Shown piece after piece: positions 1 through 6,841 of a stretch of 64,000 nucleotides of DNA. The position numbers were made by a program, and so were the translations under genes. The number at the start of each line of letters is the position of its first letter. The first letter of the stretch is position 1. The DNA is from Lachnospiraceae bacterium (lineage in GTDB: Bacteria > Bacillota > Clostridia > Lachnospirales > Lachnospiraceae). The notes under the pieces were generated by a model. That model had not been told where the DNA came from, made no database searches, and saw nothing but the letters and a program-made list of their open reading frames with translations. The DNA lies in assembly GCA_910575565.1 (NCBI GenBank), contig CAJTFL010000020.1, forward strand, positions 1-64,000, written 5' to 3'.

Positions 1-890
1 TGAATGGCTTATGAAGTTTCTGGGGCTGTATATTAAGGACAGAAATCTTCTGTGGCTGATAAACAAATATCTGAAAGCCGGAGTGGTAGCAGAAGGTGTC
101 CATGAAGCAGGCGGGGAAGGTTCAACGCAGGGAAATATCATCAGCCCGATTCTGGCAAATATCTATATGCACAATGTATTAACGCTGTGGTACAAATTTG
201 TAGTACTGAAAGAGACAGAAGGGAAGTGCTTCCTGGCGGTGTATGCAGATGATTTTATTGCGGGATTCCAGCACAAGTCAGACGCAGAGAGATATTATGC
301 CGCACTGAAGGAAAGGCTGGGGAAATTCAATCTTGAGCTGGAGGAGAGTAAGAGCCGACTGATAGAGTTTGGAAGGTACGCGGAGAGCAACAGCAGACGC
401 AGATATGGAAAGAAGCCGGAGACATTTGATTTTCTGGGTTTTACTTTCTACTGTGGGAAAGGCAGGAAGAGGGGAAATTTCTGTGTGAAGCTGAAAACAA
501 GCAGAAAGAAATATGCACAGAAACTAAAAGGCATGAAGGAATGGCTGTATGCCAATAACGGCCTGCCTGTGAAGGAACTGATAGAAAAGCTGAATAAGAA
601 GCTGGTAGGGCACTATAGGTATTATGGTGTCTCCTATAATGGCAAGAAGCTGGGCTCTTTTCTGCATTTCACCCAAAGATATCTGTGTAAAGCACTGAAC
701 AGGCGAAGCCAGAAGAAAAGCTATACATGGGATGGGTTTGCCGATATGCTAAAAGTTTATCCCTTAGCAAAACCAAAGATTTATGTGAGGTTATTCTAAA
801 AGTGAATGTTACTATGAGGAGCCGTGTGCGTGAAAGGCGCACGCACGGATCTGTGAGGGGCTTGCGGCGTGAGCCGCTTGTCTACTCGAC
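1..890 (+). mobile_element. Group II intron, 3' portion
   Basis: The window opens inside a group II intron that runs left to right. Its maturase ends at 799. A 34-nt domain V-like hairpin follows at 819-852, starting gagccgtgtg and closing with the complementary gcacgcacgg around a GAAA-like turn. A domain VI-like hairpin (ggcttgcggc/gagccgctt) and a typical ctactcgac end follow, so the 3' splice boundary is placed near 890. The 5' half lies outside the window. The downstream exon holds the terminator of a minus-strand gene. The intron class was not determined. Confidence 0.85.
2..799 (+). CDS. ltrA: Group II intron reverse transcriptase/maturase (5' partial)
   Basis: This is the C-terminal two thirds of an intron-encoded reverse transcriptase/maturase, which helps the intron RNA fold and copies it into DNA at the target. 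The reading frame is open to the left edge (codons E-W-L precede the first Met), so the start lies outside the window. The catalytic YADD box is at about residue 77 of the visible part. The GSTQGNIISPILANIYMH stretch (RT domains 3-4), the thumb segment TFDFLGFTF and a maturase X domain (GHYRYYGV) follow. No clear HNH endonuclease domain is seen at the C terminus. It lies inside the intron, just before domain V. Confidence 0.93.
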   Translation, partial: EWLMKFLGLYIKDRNLLWLINKYLKAGVVAEGVHEAGGEGSTQGNIISPILANIYMHNVLTLWYKFVVLKETEGKCFLAVYADDFIAGFQHKSDAERYYAALKERLGKFNLELEESKSRLIEFGRYAESNSRRRYGKKPETFDFLGFTFYCGKGRKRGNFCVKLKTSRKKYAQKLKGMKEWLYANNGLPVKELIEKLNKKLVGHYRYYGVSYNGKKLGSFLHFTQRYLCKALNRRSQKKSYTWDGFADMLKVYPLAKPKIYVRLF

Positions 891-903
891 TGTCAGCAAT
901 CCC

Positions 904-939
904 AAAAAGGCAGCCGCCCCGTCAAAGCGTCTGCCTTTT
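904..939 (-). terminator. Intrinsic terminator for the DUF6809-like gene
   Basis: Read on the minus strand, AAAAGGCAG and its complement CTGCCTTTT bracket a 17-nt loop and are followed by a T run. It starts 16 bases past the stop of the 955-1239 gene, between that gene and the intron end. Confidence 0.7.
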
Positions 940-954
940 CCTGTCCCAGTCTTC

Positions 955-1239
955 CTACTCGCCCCTAAAAACCTTTGCCATCATCTTTGCCCCCAGCTTA
1001 AAACCGTCAATGAACATTTCCGAGAACTCAAACGGGATTACGTCAAGCTGTTCGTCCATGATTTTAACGAACCGCTTGTCAAGGGGCGGCTCCAGCTTAG
1101 CCAATACCTCCATAAAATCCTCATAGTGGTGGTAATGCCCCTGATGGATTTTCCGGTATTCCTCACCTTTGGGGGCATACTGCTCCGCCGGGAAGATTTC
1201 ACCATTATAGAGTTGTTCCAGCATGTTCTTTACTTCCAT
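955..1239 (-). CDS. DUF6809-like small protein of mobile elements
   Basis: An acidic, helical protein of about 94 residues with a LEQLYNGEIFPAEQ start and an FIDGFKLGAKMMAKVF end. I associate this layout with the DUF6809 family, which is common in integrative elements of gut Clostridia; its function is unknown. The start is uncertain. An AAGGAGG motif lies only two bases before the ATG at 1239, while the ATG fifteen bases further in (MLEQLY) has better spacing. An upstream ATG at 1278 lacks a ribosome site. It is followed by its own terminator and transcribed away from the neighbouring repressor-like gene. Confidence 0.65.
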   Translation of the reverse strand: MEVKNMLEQLYNGEIFPAEQYAPKGEEYRKIHQGHYHHYEDFMEVLAKLEPPLDKRFVKIMDEQLDVIPFEFSEMFIDGFKLGAKMMAKVFRGE

Positions 1240-1359
1240 GACCTCCTTTTTGTTTTGCAATATTTTTATGTATTGCATATTTGTATTTTATCATGTGTTA
1301 TATAAATGCCAAGCAGAATCGTTTATAATGGTTGCAGGAATGTAATACGGAGGTGTAAC

Positions 1360-1566
1360 ATGGCGGATAAGTTTGTGGTGCGTCAGAAGAAACCCGACAA
1401 AAAGGAAGATAAGTCAATCGTTATGACGCTGCGGATAGACCGGGAATTGCAGGAGGAATTTGACGCTCTGGCAGCGAAAAGCGACCGTTCCCGGAATGAA
1501 TTGATGTGCATGGCTCTGCGCTATGCCTTAGGCCATTTAGAGTTTATCCCGGAAGCCGGAGAGTAG
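1360..1566 (+). CDS. Ribbon-helix-helix (CopG-like) DNA-binding protein
   Basis: A 68-residue protein whose core reads IVMTLRIDRELQEEFDALA, then SDRSRNELMCMALRYALGHLEF. That is the beta strand plus two helices of the ribbon-helix-helix fold, which binds operators as a dimer. The ATG at 1360 was chosen because GGAGG lies seven bases upstream; the longer frame from 1306 has no ribosome site. It is divergent from the DUF6809-like gene across a short AT-rich gap, which suggests it represses the shared promoter region. An intrinsic terminator overlaps its stop codon. Confidence 0.75.
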   Translation: MADKFVVRQKKPDKKEDKSIVMTLRIDRELQEEFDALAAKSDRSRNELMCMALRYALGHLEFIPEAGE

Positions 1567-1584
1567 GGAACCCGGCTTCTTTTT
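1553..1584 (+). terminator. Terminator overlapping the end of the RHH gene
   Basis: AAGCCGG and CCGGCTT pair across an 11-nt loop that contains the TAG stop, and CTTTTT follows. Confidence 0.75.
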
Positions 1585-1595
1585 CCTGTGCAGGC

Positions 1596-1629
1596 AAAAG
1601 AAAACCCTTCCCCCGGAAAGAGAGAAGGG
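1596..1629 (-). terminator. Terminator for the recombinase remnant
   Basis: On the minus strand CCCTTCTC pairs with GGAAGGG and is followed by TTTTCTTTT. It lies about ten bases past the shifted-frame stop of the recombinase remnant. Confidence 0.7.
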
Positions 1630-1638
1630 CATTTGCCA

Positions 1639-1966
1639 TTATTCTGTTACCGCCGGTATCTCTCCGACAAAGTTATAAATGATTTTGATTTCCTGAAATT
1701 TCTCCCCGTCAATTCCGCTGGTAGAATGATTCCACGTCTTTAAGCGCCATTGCCGCAAGTTCCTGAATGTCCTTCAGCACAAGATTATACAAATCCCTTG
1801 CTTCCACTTTATGGCTGGTGCAGGAGTTTTTCCCCAGCCGGTTATACGTCTGGCAGATGTAATACGCCTTGTCTATCGGCTTCCGTTCCTCGCCGGTAAA
1901 GCGGCAGATCAATCCCAGGCTGGAGATTGAGGGCATTCTGCTGACAATGGTAGACAACCGTACCAA
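1639..1966 (-). pseudogene. Large serine recombinase remnant (C-terminal, frameshifted)
   Basis: The minus-strand frame from 1966 carries YYICQTYNRLGKNSCTSHKV, which matches the zinc-ribbon region of transposon-type large serine recombinases (TnpX/Tn4451-like), then a helical stretch ending DVESFYQRN and a TGA at 1709. One frame over, the sequence continues as GEKFQEIKIIYNFVGEI and stops at 1639. That is the usual extreme C terminus (DUF4368-type) of the same proteins. Both the catalytic N-terminal domain and frame continuity are lost, so this is a dead fragment. It marks an older integrative-element insertion. No typical start or ribosome site precedes 1966. Confidence 0.7.
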
Positions 1967-2004
1967 TTCTCGATAAATTTATGGATTCTTTATCGGGTGA
2001 GTGA

Positions 2005-2727
2005 ATGAGCGAGGTTTTCAGAGAAATAAAAGGGAGCTTGACAATGCGGCAAGTAGCGGAGCATTTGGGCTATTCTGTCAATCCTTCCGGTTTTATCCTA
2101 TCCCTATTTGCGCAAGAAAAAACGGCATCCTGCAAGCTGTACCGCAATTCATACTACGATTTCTCTACCACTTCTGGGGGTGATATTATAAAGTTTACTG
2201 CCGCCATCCTCAACATTAATAATTGGGAAGCCTGCCGATATCTTATACAAGCCTTTTCCCTGCCTATATCTTTATCAGGTGGAGCAGACCGCCAGGAAGA
2301 GATAGCGCGGCGGCAGAGGGAACGACAAAGGCAAGAGGAACGGAGGCAGGAGTTCAAGGCGGCTTTATTAAACGAAATAAGCAATTTGAAATGTTGGGCT
2401 GATATTTATAAGTCAGCCATAGAAAAGCGGCTATATGAGCCATTCAGCGATATGTGGGGCTATTGTATTAACGAACTGCAAAAGGCAGAGTATAAGCTTG
2501 ATGTTCTATGTGCTGCAGATCAGGGCGCATACCATCGTATGAAGCCGGATACGACAGCAGGGTTATCTTCTGACCGTCCGCAATGGCTTTTAGATACGTT
2601 GGCAATATTGGCAGAGGACGGAATATTTCAAGCCACGCAAAGCGAATTGAGGGAGATTCAGGCACAGAAGAATTTTGAGTTGAGCAGACTGCCCGGAAAA
2701 GATAGGATATGTAATATCACATGGTAA
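2005..2727 (+). CDS. CHC2 primase-like protein without zinc ligands
   Basis: 240 residues. The N-terminal 85 follow the layout of a CHC2 zinc-finger primase domain from integrative elements: MRQVAEHLGY, then a position where CPFH is expected but ILSLFAQEKTAS is found, then YYDFSTTSGGDIIKFTA in place of FHCFGCGxGGDVIDF. The metal-binding Cys and His are therefore missing. A charged coiled-coil stretch (RQRERQRQEERRQEF, about 110-125) and a helical C-terminal part follow. The start at 2005 has only a weak ribosome site. It lies 25 bases upstream of the RepA-like ATPase gene, the usual order in these elements. Either a divergent structural variant or a decaying gene. Confidence 0.6.
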   Translation: MSEVFREIKGSLTMRQVAEHLGYSVNPSGFILSLFAQEKTASCKLYRNSYYDFSTTSGGDIIKFTAAILNINNWEACRYLIQAFSLPISLSGGADRQEEIARRQRERQRQEERRQEFKAALLNEISNLKCWADIYKSAIEKRLYEPFSDMWGYCINELQKAEYKLDVLCAADQGAYHRMKPDTTAGLSSDRPQWLLDTLAILAEDGIFQATQSELREIQAQKNFELSRLPGKDRICNITW

Positions 2728-2752
2728 GGGGTCAGACAAGGAGGTGATAAAA

Positions 2753-4084
2753 ATGAATGAGAAAGAAAAGAAACCACTTCTTGTTTCTCTGTCAGATGTG
2801 GAAGAAAAAGAAGCGGAATGGCATGTGTGGAGATATATGCCAAAGGGACAGATAAATGTACTTGCCGGAGATGGCGGAGCAGGAAAGACAACGATTTGGT
2901 GTGGATTGGCGGCTGCAACGAGTAATGGCATGAGGGCATTTTTCGAGGAAGAAGTCATCAATCCTTTTGAACCTGAAAGGAAAGAGCCACAGAAAGTAAT
3001 ATTTTTCAGTTCCGAAGATTCGCTTGAGTGTACTTTGAAAGCAAGATTGCGGAAAGCCGGGGCAAATTTAGATAATATCTATTCTGCCAGCTTAAAAGAT
3101 GAACGATTTTCACAGATTAAGTTTAACAGTTCATTACTGAAAGACCTGATAAAAGATGTGAAGCCGGCCCTTGTGATATTTGACCCGATACAAGCTTTTA
3201 TACCGCCGGATATTCAAATGGGACAGCGTAACGCAATGCGGAACTGCCTTAACCCTTTGATTGGCCTGGGGGAGGAATATGGAACGACTTTCTTAATTGT
3301 CGTACATACCAATAAGCGGCAAGGAGTATATGGCAGAAATAGGATTGCTGACAGTGAGGATGTGTGGGATATTGCCAGGTCTGTCATTATCACCGGAACA
3401 GCAAAGGACAATATAAGGTATCTTTCACATGAAAAAAGTAATTATGGAGAGTTAGGAAGGACTGCCCTGTATACAATTGAGGACGGTATAGCAGTTTTCA
3501 AAGAATATTGTGATAAACGTGATGCGGATTTCGTAAGAGAGCGTGATTTATCTGAATATTCCACGCTGAGGGAGCCATCAATATTCTTTTGAGATCCACC
3601 TATACATGTGAGAGATCCTCTTACCTTTTGCCAGGCATCATGTTACTCAAAGTGTGGCTTCCGTGTCAATGACAAGGGCTTACGCCTGCGCTGAAGCGCA
3701 TCATTGACACCAAATCCCCCTTTGAGTGGGGGTAGCCAAGCAAAAGTAAGGGTGGATCTGTTCTGCGAACCACCGGTGCCATTAAGAGAACTGGTGGAGC
3801 CTATTCACAATCAGATCTGGATCTCTTGACGTGGAATAATCAATTTATCAACTTATCAAGCCCCACAACGGCAAAGTGCAGAGGCTTTTATCGTAGATTT
3901 TCTTAAAAATGGGAAAAGGCCTACTGCTGAATTGGATGAAGCTGCAAAGGCAGCAGGAATTACCGTTTCGACACTACGGAGGGCAAAAGAAGAATTGAGA
4001 AATAGAAAAATATTAGGATTTAAACCAGAGGGATACGGGCAAAGCAAAGTATATTACAGCTTCTTATTTGAGCAATCATCTTAG
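2753..4084 (+). pseudogene. RepA-like AAA ATPase/helicase, interrupted
   Basis: The N-terminal part (2753-3592) has GDGGAGKTT as Walker A, LVIFDPIQAF as Walker B and a VVHTNKRQGVYGRNRIADSEDVWD segment, as in RepA/RecA-fold replicative helicases of plasmids and integrative elements. The ATG at 2753 follows AAGGAGGTG. The frame then stops. From about 3857 to the TAG at 4084 the same frame resumes as QAPQRQSAEAFIVDFLKNGKRPTAELDEAAKAAGITVSTLRRAK..., the winged-helix tail expected of the same protein. A 282-bp palindrome-rich segment (3557-3838) lies between. The ATPase core may still be made, but without its DNA-binding tail. Confidence 0.8.
3557..3838. mobile_element. Non-coding, palindrome-rich insert in the RepA-like gene
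   Basis: The segment is bounded by the inverted sequences TATTCCACG (3557-3565) and CGTGGAATA (3830-3838). Inside are further nested inverted pairs: TTAC-TTTTGC with GCAAAAGTAA (3621/3740), ACTCAAAG with CTTTGAGT (3645/3720) and GTGTCAATGA with TCATTGACAC (3663/3701). It has no reading frame and splits a conserved protein, so it is best read as a MITE-like or RNA-forming insertion. No clear target duplication was found, so the exact ends are uncertain. Confidence 0.55.
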
Positions 4085-4094
4085 AGGGATGTTA

Positions 4095-4256
4095 TAAATG
4101 AGCAAGCAAAGGGAAAAGCCCATAAAATCAAGGAATTTTCGCTTGTCCATGGGTGAGCGAGCAAGCAAGAAAATAAGTCTTTGCTTGTCCATGGGTGAGC
4201 AAGCAGAAAAAGCCCATAAAATCAAGGTTTTCTCCTTGCTTGTCCATTTGTCCAAC
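4095..4256 (+). repeat. Short dispersed repeat, two copies
   Basis: The string GAGCAAGCA, then AAAAAGCCCATAAAATCAAGG and CTTGTCCATGGGTGAGC recurs at about 4098-4160 and 4197-4255. A related copy (GGTGAGCAAGCAAGAAAG...TAAAATCAAGG) lies at about 5004-5037. A 63-codon open frame (4098-4289) runs through the two copies, but its protein is just the translated repeat, so I do not call it a gene. Confidence 0.6.
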
Positions 4257-4285
4257 CCTTCTATGAGAATTAAAGGAGTTAAAGA

Positions 4286-4444
4286 ATGATTAAGCAATAT
4301 AAGTTTTCTATAGAAGAGATTAAAAGGCTGACTAAGAGCATGATTGTTTTGGTAGATAGTCGGGAGCAAAAAAATGGTCATATATTGGATTGCCTAATAA
4401 AACAGAACATTCCTTATCAGGTCACAAAACTTGAACACCCTTAA
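4286..4444 (+). pseudogene. ERCC4-type nuclease, N-terminal fragment
   Basis: Starts at an ATG ten bases after AAAGGAG and encodes 52 residues including SMIVLVDSREQKNGHILDCL. This is the opening strand and D-S-R-E catalytic motif of ERCC4/XPF-type nuclease domains, often encoded just after the RepA-like gene in integrative elements. The frame stops at residue 52, before the GDY and later catalytic parts, and the following DNA looks unrelated. It is therefore a truncated gene at a rearrangement junction near 4440. Confidence 0.7.
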
Positions 4445-5183
4445 AATTTATTCCCAAAGATTAAACAGTAGGCAGCAGGCGGCTAGAATTGATTGCAATC
4501 ACAGGACATTGATTTTAGCCGTTTTAGTTGCTTATACGATACTTTATTGTAACGGTGTTTTTAAGCCTGTAAATACCATTAAATAATCTTGTAGGCCAAA
4601 CGCAAGGCCGGGTAGGGGTCAGGTACGACATGCTGTCGAGCCAGGGTAAGGCGCGAAAATCCCCACCAAAAATTAAAAAGCCCCCTCTTTAAAATTTCGC
4701 TAAAAATTAAAAAGGGGCTTCTTTCCTTATTAGGTATTCCTCTGCCGGATGGTTTATTTACCTGATAAGACGGGATATAGGTAGCGATCATTCCTGCTTT
4801 TTATCCTAAATATACACGCACCATAAGCCTTATTTTCTTTTGTAACAGCACAGACGGTATTTTATCAGGTAAGGCATTACAAGCCTGATATGGAAGCAGA
4901 TAGAGTCTTTACAAAGGAATTCTAACGGATAGTGTGCTTTACTCTTCATAAATGAGGAACGGGGCGGTATTTCCGCTGTACTGTCTGTCATTCACTTTTG
5001 GCGGTGAGCAAGCAAGAAAGTCAGTAAAATCAAGGACTGTATTTTCTTACACTTGTGTGCGAATATTGACAGCGGTTATTCCTTTTTTTCTTGTCACGGT
5101 TCATTGTTTCATTGATGACCCATTCAATAAAATCGTTAATGTTTTCTCTATGAGCCTTTATTTGTGCTTGTGTTCTGTAGAGA
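4445..5183. other. Intergenic debris without a recognisable gene
   Basis: 739 bases between the ERCC4 fragment and the toxin gene. It holds one strong hairpin (listed separately), a third copy of the GAGCAAGCAAG repeat near 5004-5037, and scattered short frames with no recognisable product or good start. A short open frame from 4952 on the plus strand overlaps the toxin gene and looks accidental. Confidence 0.5.
4678..4719 (-). terminator. Strong hairpin with T-rich flank
   Basis: AAGCCCC and GGGGCTT pair, extended by CTCTTT/AAAAA, inside direct repeats of AAAAATTAAAAAG. The T-rich side (TTTTTAATTTTTGG) follows on the minus strand, so it would stop leftward transcription. Confidence 0.6.
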
Positions 5184-5456
5184 TTATTCCCCGAATAGAT
5201 CGGAATGTGTGCCAGTACGGTTTAATCTTAATTCATTGCTGGTTTGCTGATAAATAAGCAACCAGTCCGGGGCAATGTGACATTCCCTATATCCTGAATA
5301 ATTTCCGGTTAAATTGTGGTCTTTATTCTTTTCCGAAAGAGGGGCGGGAATACGCAATGTATCAATAGCCTGTTGAAGCAGAGGCATTTTGTACCCGCGT
5401 TTTACACATAATTTAAAATCTTTCTTGAATTTTGTGGAGTATCTAACATCAAGCAT
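5184..5456 (-). CDS. YafQ-family type II toxin (mRNA interferase)
   Basis: 90 residues of the RelE/ParE fold. It opens MLDVRYSTKFKKDFKLCVKRGYKM, has the HNLTGNYSGYRECHIAPDWLLIY core, and ends LNRTGTHSDLFGE. The pattern (H-x-L-x-G, R-E-C-H-I, W-L-L-I-Y, T-H-S-x-L-F) is that of YafQ toxins, which cut mRNA on the ribosome. The histidine pair and C-terminal H-S-D-L-F are present, so it looks intact. It starts three bases after the upstream antitoxin stop, typical of one co-translated pair. Such pairs stabilise mobile DNA and are often autoregulated by the antitoxin-toxin complex. Confidence 0.88.
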   Translation of the reverse strand: MLDVRYSTKFKKDFKLCVKRGYKMPLLQQAIDTLRIPAPLSEKNKDHNLTGNYSGYRECHIAPDWLLIYQQTSNELRLNRTGTHSDLFGE

Positions 5457-5459
5457 TTG

Positions 5460-5669
5460 TTATTCCTCCATCAATTCAGTAAATAAAGCCTCTGTACTGC
5501 CAGTAAAGAGAGTGCCGCCACCGTTCTCCAATTCCTCCATAGAGGCAATAGTTTCTGTGTTTGGCATTTCCTCTGGTACTGCTGCCCCTTGTAGATAAGC
5601 GATAACATAAAGTAATTTAGCATCTGATATTTGGTCTATCAGGTTTTTGGCTAATTCACGGTTACTCAT
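5460..5669 (-). CDS. Antitoxin partner of the YafQ-type toxin
   Basis: 69 residues: MSNRELAKNLIDQISDAKLLYVIAYLQGAAVPEEMPNTE..., with an acidic tail ending in LFTELMEE. The helical N terminus and acidic C terminus fit a short antitoxin that wraps around its toxin, although no clear DNA-binding fold is visible. The ATG at 5669 is used because GGAAG sits about nine bases upstream; a GTG nine bases earlier is too close to it. The gene precedes the toxin by three bases. Role inferred from position and family resemblance. Confidence 0.75.
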   Translation of the reverse strand: MSNRELAKNLIDQISDAKLLYVIAYLQGAAVPEEMPNTETIASMEELENGGGTLFTGSTEALFTELMEE

Positions 5670-5714
5670 AATTTGCACTTCCTTTCGAGAATATTATGTT
5701 TGGATGTCATATAG

Positions 5715-5909
5715 TTATTCAGTTTGGTTATCACGTTCCATGCGTTCATCAACAGCCCTTTTGATGTAACTGTTTACCTTTTCTCCAGCAGTATTGGCAG
5801 CTGCTTTAATTTGTTCATATTTTTCTTTAGGAACGTCAAGGGGGATACGTTTAAGCTTTGCTTTTTGATAATCATATAGATATTCTTTTCGTTGTTCAGA
5901 TAATGCCAT
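5715..5909 (-). CDS. Ribbon-helix-helix/Arc-like small protein
   Basis: 64 residues: a basic N-terminal stretch, then KLKRIPLDVPKEKYEQIKAAANTAGEKVNSYIKRAVDERMERD. This resembles the Arc/RHH proteins common in gut Clostridia (beta strand R-I-P-L-D-V, then two helices), with the N-S-Y-I-K-R-A-V-D-E second helix. It could be a repressor or an antitoxin without a toxin. It lies upstream of, and is transcribed with, the toxin-antitoxin pair, and is divergent from the nuclease-helicase operon. That makes it a candidate to bind the palindromes at 6021-6070, though this is inference. Confidence 0.65.
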   Translation of the reverse strand: MALSEQRKEYLYDYQKAKLKRIPLDVPKEKYEQIKAAANTAGEKVNSYIKRAVDERMERDNQTE

Positions 5910-6020
5910 TATTACACCTACTTTCGGATTAGTGGTCGATATTTGATGAAATTCTATTCCACCTTACGATAAAAGTATAACATAAAATCAATGATATATG
6001 CATAACAAGAATCTACAAAA

Positions 6021-6070
6021 TTATGTACATAACTTTGTTGAATATGTCCATCGGATGTTATGTACATAAC
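6021..6070. promoter_or_regulatory. Two palindromic operator-like sites
   Basis: TTATGTACATAA (6021-6032) and GTTATGTACATAAC (6057-6070) are perfect 12- and 14-bp palindromes sharing the same core, 37 bp centre to centre. They lie 40-90 bp upstream of the first gene of the nuclease-helicase operon and downstream of the divergent RHH gene. The layout suggests cooperative binding of a dimeric regulator over the operon promoter. Confidence 0.6.
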
Positions 6071-6109
6071 ATATATGATGGAATCATCAAGAGAAAGGAG
6101 CCACACAAA

Positions 6110-6841
6110 ATGAAGCAGATAACTAATATTAGAAAAAGTGTTTGTATCATGGCAATACGGAAGGAAATAGGAAATCTTACTGTGTTTGTTGATTTCTCTC
6201 ATCCGTATTTTACAAAATGCGGGCTGTCAAAAGAACAGATGATTGCAAGCGAAATAGCGATGTATCTGTATCAGGAACGGATGAATCTTTCGAGCTATGC
6301 TGAACACAACCTGAGCAATCTCACATGGGAGGTGTTACAGTCTGGCTGGAAAGACAGCATTGAAATCAGTTATGACTCAATTTATCACGATGCGGAAGAT
6401 CTATTGACAGAGATCAGACAGCGCGTTGGCGATAATCTTGGTGCTGAGGCTTCAGTCTATTTTGACGAGTTATTGATAGAACAAAAGAAGCAGATGACGA
6501 GTTCGTTTCTGCAAAATGGTATCGATCTGTCAAGTATCGGAGAATTAAAAGATACTGGACGTTACTTGTCGTATGTTCCTTTTAGCTTCATTCTTACGCT
6601 TTTCCGTGATGAGCCGGATCTTTTCTTCGGAGGCAAAGTCTGGAAGACTTCGCTGGCGAGTGGCGGAGAAGAACTGTTGGGGCATGATATAGTCACACAA
6701 GCTCGCGAAAAGATTATTCAGCAGTATGAGAATTATTTGGGGGATTTGATTATCTTCCATGAAAACAAATATTCAGGCATGCTGACGCTTCAGAGAGTTA
6801 GTTTGTCGATTGCATTTTTAAGAAAGGATCTCACGGCATGA
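6110..6841 (+). CDS. Unknown protein, first gene of the Mrr-helicase operon
   Basis: 243 residues of no family I recognise. The ATG at 6110 follows AAAGGAG at good spacing; the longer frame from 6023 would run through the operator palindromes. The N-terminal part reads NLTVFVDFSHPYFTKCGLSKEQMIASEIAMYLYQERMNLSSYAEHNLSNLTWEVLQSGWKDS and is mixed alpha/beta. A helical centre and C terminus follow (DAEDLLTEIRQRVGDNLG; AREKIIQQYENYLGDLIIFHENKY). There is no signal peptide or membrane segment. Its last bases overlap the helicase start (ATGA, 6838-6841), so the two are translationally coupled and probably work together. Possibly a specificity or accessory factor; this is inference only. Confidence 0.75.
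   Translation: MKQITNIRKSVCIMAIRKEIGNLTVFVDFSHPYFTKCGLSKEQMIASEIAMYLYQERMNLSSYAEHNLSNLTWEVLQSGWKDSIEISYDSIYHDAEDLLTEIRQRVGDNLGAEASVYFDELLIEQKKQMTSSFLQNGIDLSSIGELKDTGRYLSYVPFSFILTLFRDEPDLFFGGKVWKTSLASGGEELLGHDIVTQAREKIIQQYENYLGDLIIFHENKYSGMLTLQRVSLSIAFLRKDLTA

Noticed and set aside
727..1305. 192-codon plus-strand frame after the intron maturase
   Set aside because: It runs through intron domains V-VI and over the antisense of the DUF6809-like gene; no ribosome site and no family resemblance.
3585..3850. Group I or II intron in the RepA-like gene
   Set aside because: The segment is only 282 bp, lacks a domain V-like hairpin or known intron core, and has inverted terminal sequences instead.
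4098..4289. 63-codon frame over the GAGCAAGCA repeats
   Set aside because: The protein is just the translated repeat with no similarity of its own, and it overlaps the ERCC4 fragment start.
4952..5257. 101-codon frame opposite the toxin
   Set aside because: Starts in repeat-rich debris and overlaps the intact toxin gene antisense.
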